DNA from: Candidatus Poseidoniaceae archaeon
Lineage (GTDB): Archaea > Thermoplasmatota > Poseidoniia > Poseidoniales > Poseidoniaceae
Assembly: GCA_949372875.1 (NCBI GenBank)
Contig: CASIAW010000002.1
Span: 103,658 to 167,657, forward strand
DNA length: 64,000 nucleotides
Direction: 5' to 3'
Position 1 is the stretch's first letter. The number at the start of each line of letters is the position of its first letter. Shown here piece after piece: positions 63,100 to 64,000 of the stretch. The position numbers were made by a program, and so were the translations under genes. The notes below the pieces were generated by a model. It searched no databases and was not told the origin of the DNA. It worked only from the letters and a program-made list of their open reading frames with translations.

Positions 63100-63762
63100 A
63101 TGGGAGAACCAAAGTTTGCACGACCTAAGTTTGACACGCCTTCCCATCCATGGAAGGCTGCACGTATTGAAGAAGAGCATGCAATTCAAGCAAATCACGG
63201 CCTGAAAAACATGCGTGAAATCTGGAAGGCCAAGTCTCAACTTCGCCGCCACCGACGTCAAGCAATGCGCTTGATTGGTATGGTTGACACCAGTGAAGCT
63301 CACGGAAAGCGTGAGATGGAAGATATGCTTCGCTCGCTGCACAACAAGGGACTGATCTCTTCTGATGCGAAACTCGACGATATTCTGTCTTTAAACACAG
63401 AAGATATCCTTAACCGACGTCTTCAAGCCCAGGTTTACTACAAAGGTCTTGCAATCTCAATGAAGCAAGCTCGTCAGTTTGTAACTCACGGGAAAATTGT
63501 TATCGGCAATCAAAAAGTTACAATCCCTTCCTACCCTCTCTCACGAGATGAGGAAGAACAACTCACATGGCACCCAAGTTGCCCATGGGTTGGCAATCCA
63601 GAGCACCCAATTCGAAAGGCCATTGACGGACGAGCTTCAACTGCAGAATACGGCGTTGAAGAAGAACAAGTTGACCCAGAAGCAAGCACTGAGTTTGCTG
63701 AGGAAGTCGTTGCTGCTGCTGAAGAAGCCCCATCCGCTGAGAAAGTTGGAGGTGACGAGTGA
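63100..63762 (+). CDS. rps4: 30S ribosomal protein uS4
   Basis: Binds 16S rRNA early in assembly. The 220-residue product has the archaeal N-terminus (GEPKFARPKFDTPSHPW), the S4 RNA-binding domain (LNRRLQAQVYYKGLAISMKQARQFVTHGKIVIGNQ) and an extended acidic, Ala/Glu-rich C-terminus. GGAGGG lies before the ATG, 16 bases after rps13. The stop overlaps the uS11 ATG (TGATG). Confidence 0.97.
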   Translation: MGEPKFARPKFDTPSHPWKAARIEEEHAIQANHGLKNMREIWKAKSQLRRHRRQAMRLIGMVDTSEAHGKREMEDMLRSLHNKGLISSDAKLDDILSLNTEDILNRRLQAQVYYKGLAISMKQARQFVTHGKIVIGNQKVTIPSYPLSRDEEEQLTWHPSCPWVGNPEHPIRKAIDGRASTAEYGVEEEQVDPEASTEFAEEVVAAAEEAPSAEKVGGDE

Positions 63763-64000
63763 TGACACGACGTGCTATTATCAACATTTTTAGTTCATAC
63801 AACAACATTTTGATGACTGCTACCGACCTAACCGGTGCGGAAACAATCACAACCTGCTCCGGTGGACAAGTTGTCAAGTCTTCGAAAGACAGCGGAGGCC
63901 AATTTGCTGCTACTCGGGCTGCTGAAAAGATGGCTGATGAACTCAAGGACAAAGAGTTCACACAACTCATCATCAAGTATCGCGCACCTGGAGGTAACCT
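63762..64000 (+). CDS. rps11: 30S ribosomal protein uS11 (partial, runs off the right edge)
   Basis: The visible 79 codons begin MTRRAIINIFSSYNNILMTATD, followed by SGGQVVKSSKDSGGQFAATRAAEKMA and end at RAPGGN, all typical of uS11. It is translationally coupled to uS4. The missing part lies beyond the window; in archaea rpo3 usually comes next. Confidence 0.95.
   Translation, partial: MTRRAIINIFSSYNNILMTATDLTGAETITTCSGGQVVKSSKDSGGQFAATRAAEKMADELKDKEFTQLIIKYRAPGGN

Noticed and set aside
1-64000. Insertion sequences, integrases, attachment sites or prophage genes
   Set aside because: No transposase, recombinase or terminal inverted repeat pair was recognised anywhere in the window; the SPFH duplication needs no mobile element.

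Overview
The window is archaeal and most likely from an uncultured marine euryarchaeon of the Marine Group II type (Candidatus Poseidoniales). The visible evidence is a set of archaeal information-processing genes: TFB, the Rpo12 zinc-ribbon subunit, DNA polymerase D large subunit, primase large subunit, both topoisomerase VI subunits, an RFC-like AAA+ protein and the start of the uS13-uS4-uS11 operon. It also carries archaeal-type MptE and a DUF373 protein. The phylum-level call is inference from gene content and style: many acidic membrane proteins, secreted carbohydrate-active proteins and eukaryote-like domains. Only the domain Archaea is secure.

Layout. 0.2-5 kb: glycine-cleavage H protein and RNase HI, a GalU-type nucleotidyltransferase, a HEAT-like protein and TFB. 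5.2-13.1 kb: a domain-permuted aconitase, the topoisomerase VI B-A pair, two single-pass or double-pass envelope proteins and an ArsR-like regulator. 13.1-18.2 kb: one giant surface protein, a seven-repeat propeller with a von Willebrand A domain inserted in repeat 4. 18.3-26.5 kb: a mostly minus-strand run (DUF2299-like, acyltransferase, HIT, flavoprotein, membrane protein, tRNA-Arg, RFC-like, Rpo12, a duplicated small protein). 26.5-30.4 kb: two tandem double-SPFH (flotillin-like) genes and a TudS/YbgA gene that has lost its frame near the 3' end. A copy of the YbgA tail lies between the two SPFH genes, which shows how the tandem arose. 30.4-40.6 kb: tRNA-Asp, an SGPP-repeat protein with a class II aldolase domain, Rieske and SDR proteins, a Tudor plus EF-hand protein, MptE, PriL, DUF373, CBS and several small unknowns. 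40.6-49.6 kb: a hexapeptide acyltransferase with a GlmM-like mutase, a LURP-one-like protein, a 1303-residue multipass membrane protein and ATP-type PEP carboxykinase. 49.7-52.8 kb: an AT-richer accessory stretch holding a lipoprotein that fuses an SGNH esterase to a GH43 endo-arabinanase. 52.9-56.2 kb: a tightly coupled four-gene minus-strand operon (His-rich membrane protein, KAS III, haem-oxygenase-like diiron protein, unknown) that looks like a small biosynthetic pathway. 56.3-64 kb: PolD DP2, PyrE, a methyltransferase and ribosomal proteins.

How genes work together. GalU, the GlmM-like mutase and the hexapeptide transferase fit nucleotide-sugar supply. The SGNH-GH43 lipoprotein and the giant propeller/vWA protein fit a heterotroph that handles polysaccharide at the cell surface, with PEP carboxykinase and aconitase in central carbon flow. 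The four-gene KAS III operon is the best candidate for an undescribed system. Several promoters place a TATA-like box about 23-34 bases before the start codon, which suggests leaderless transcripts; other genes carry clear Shine-Dalgarno sequences.
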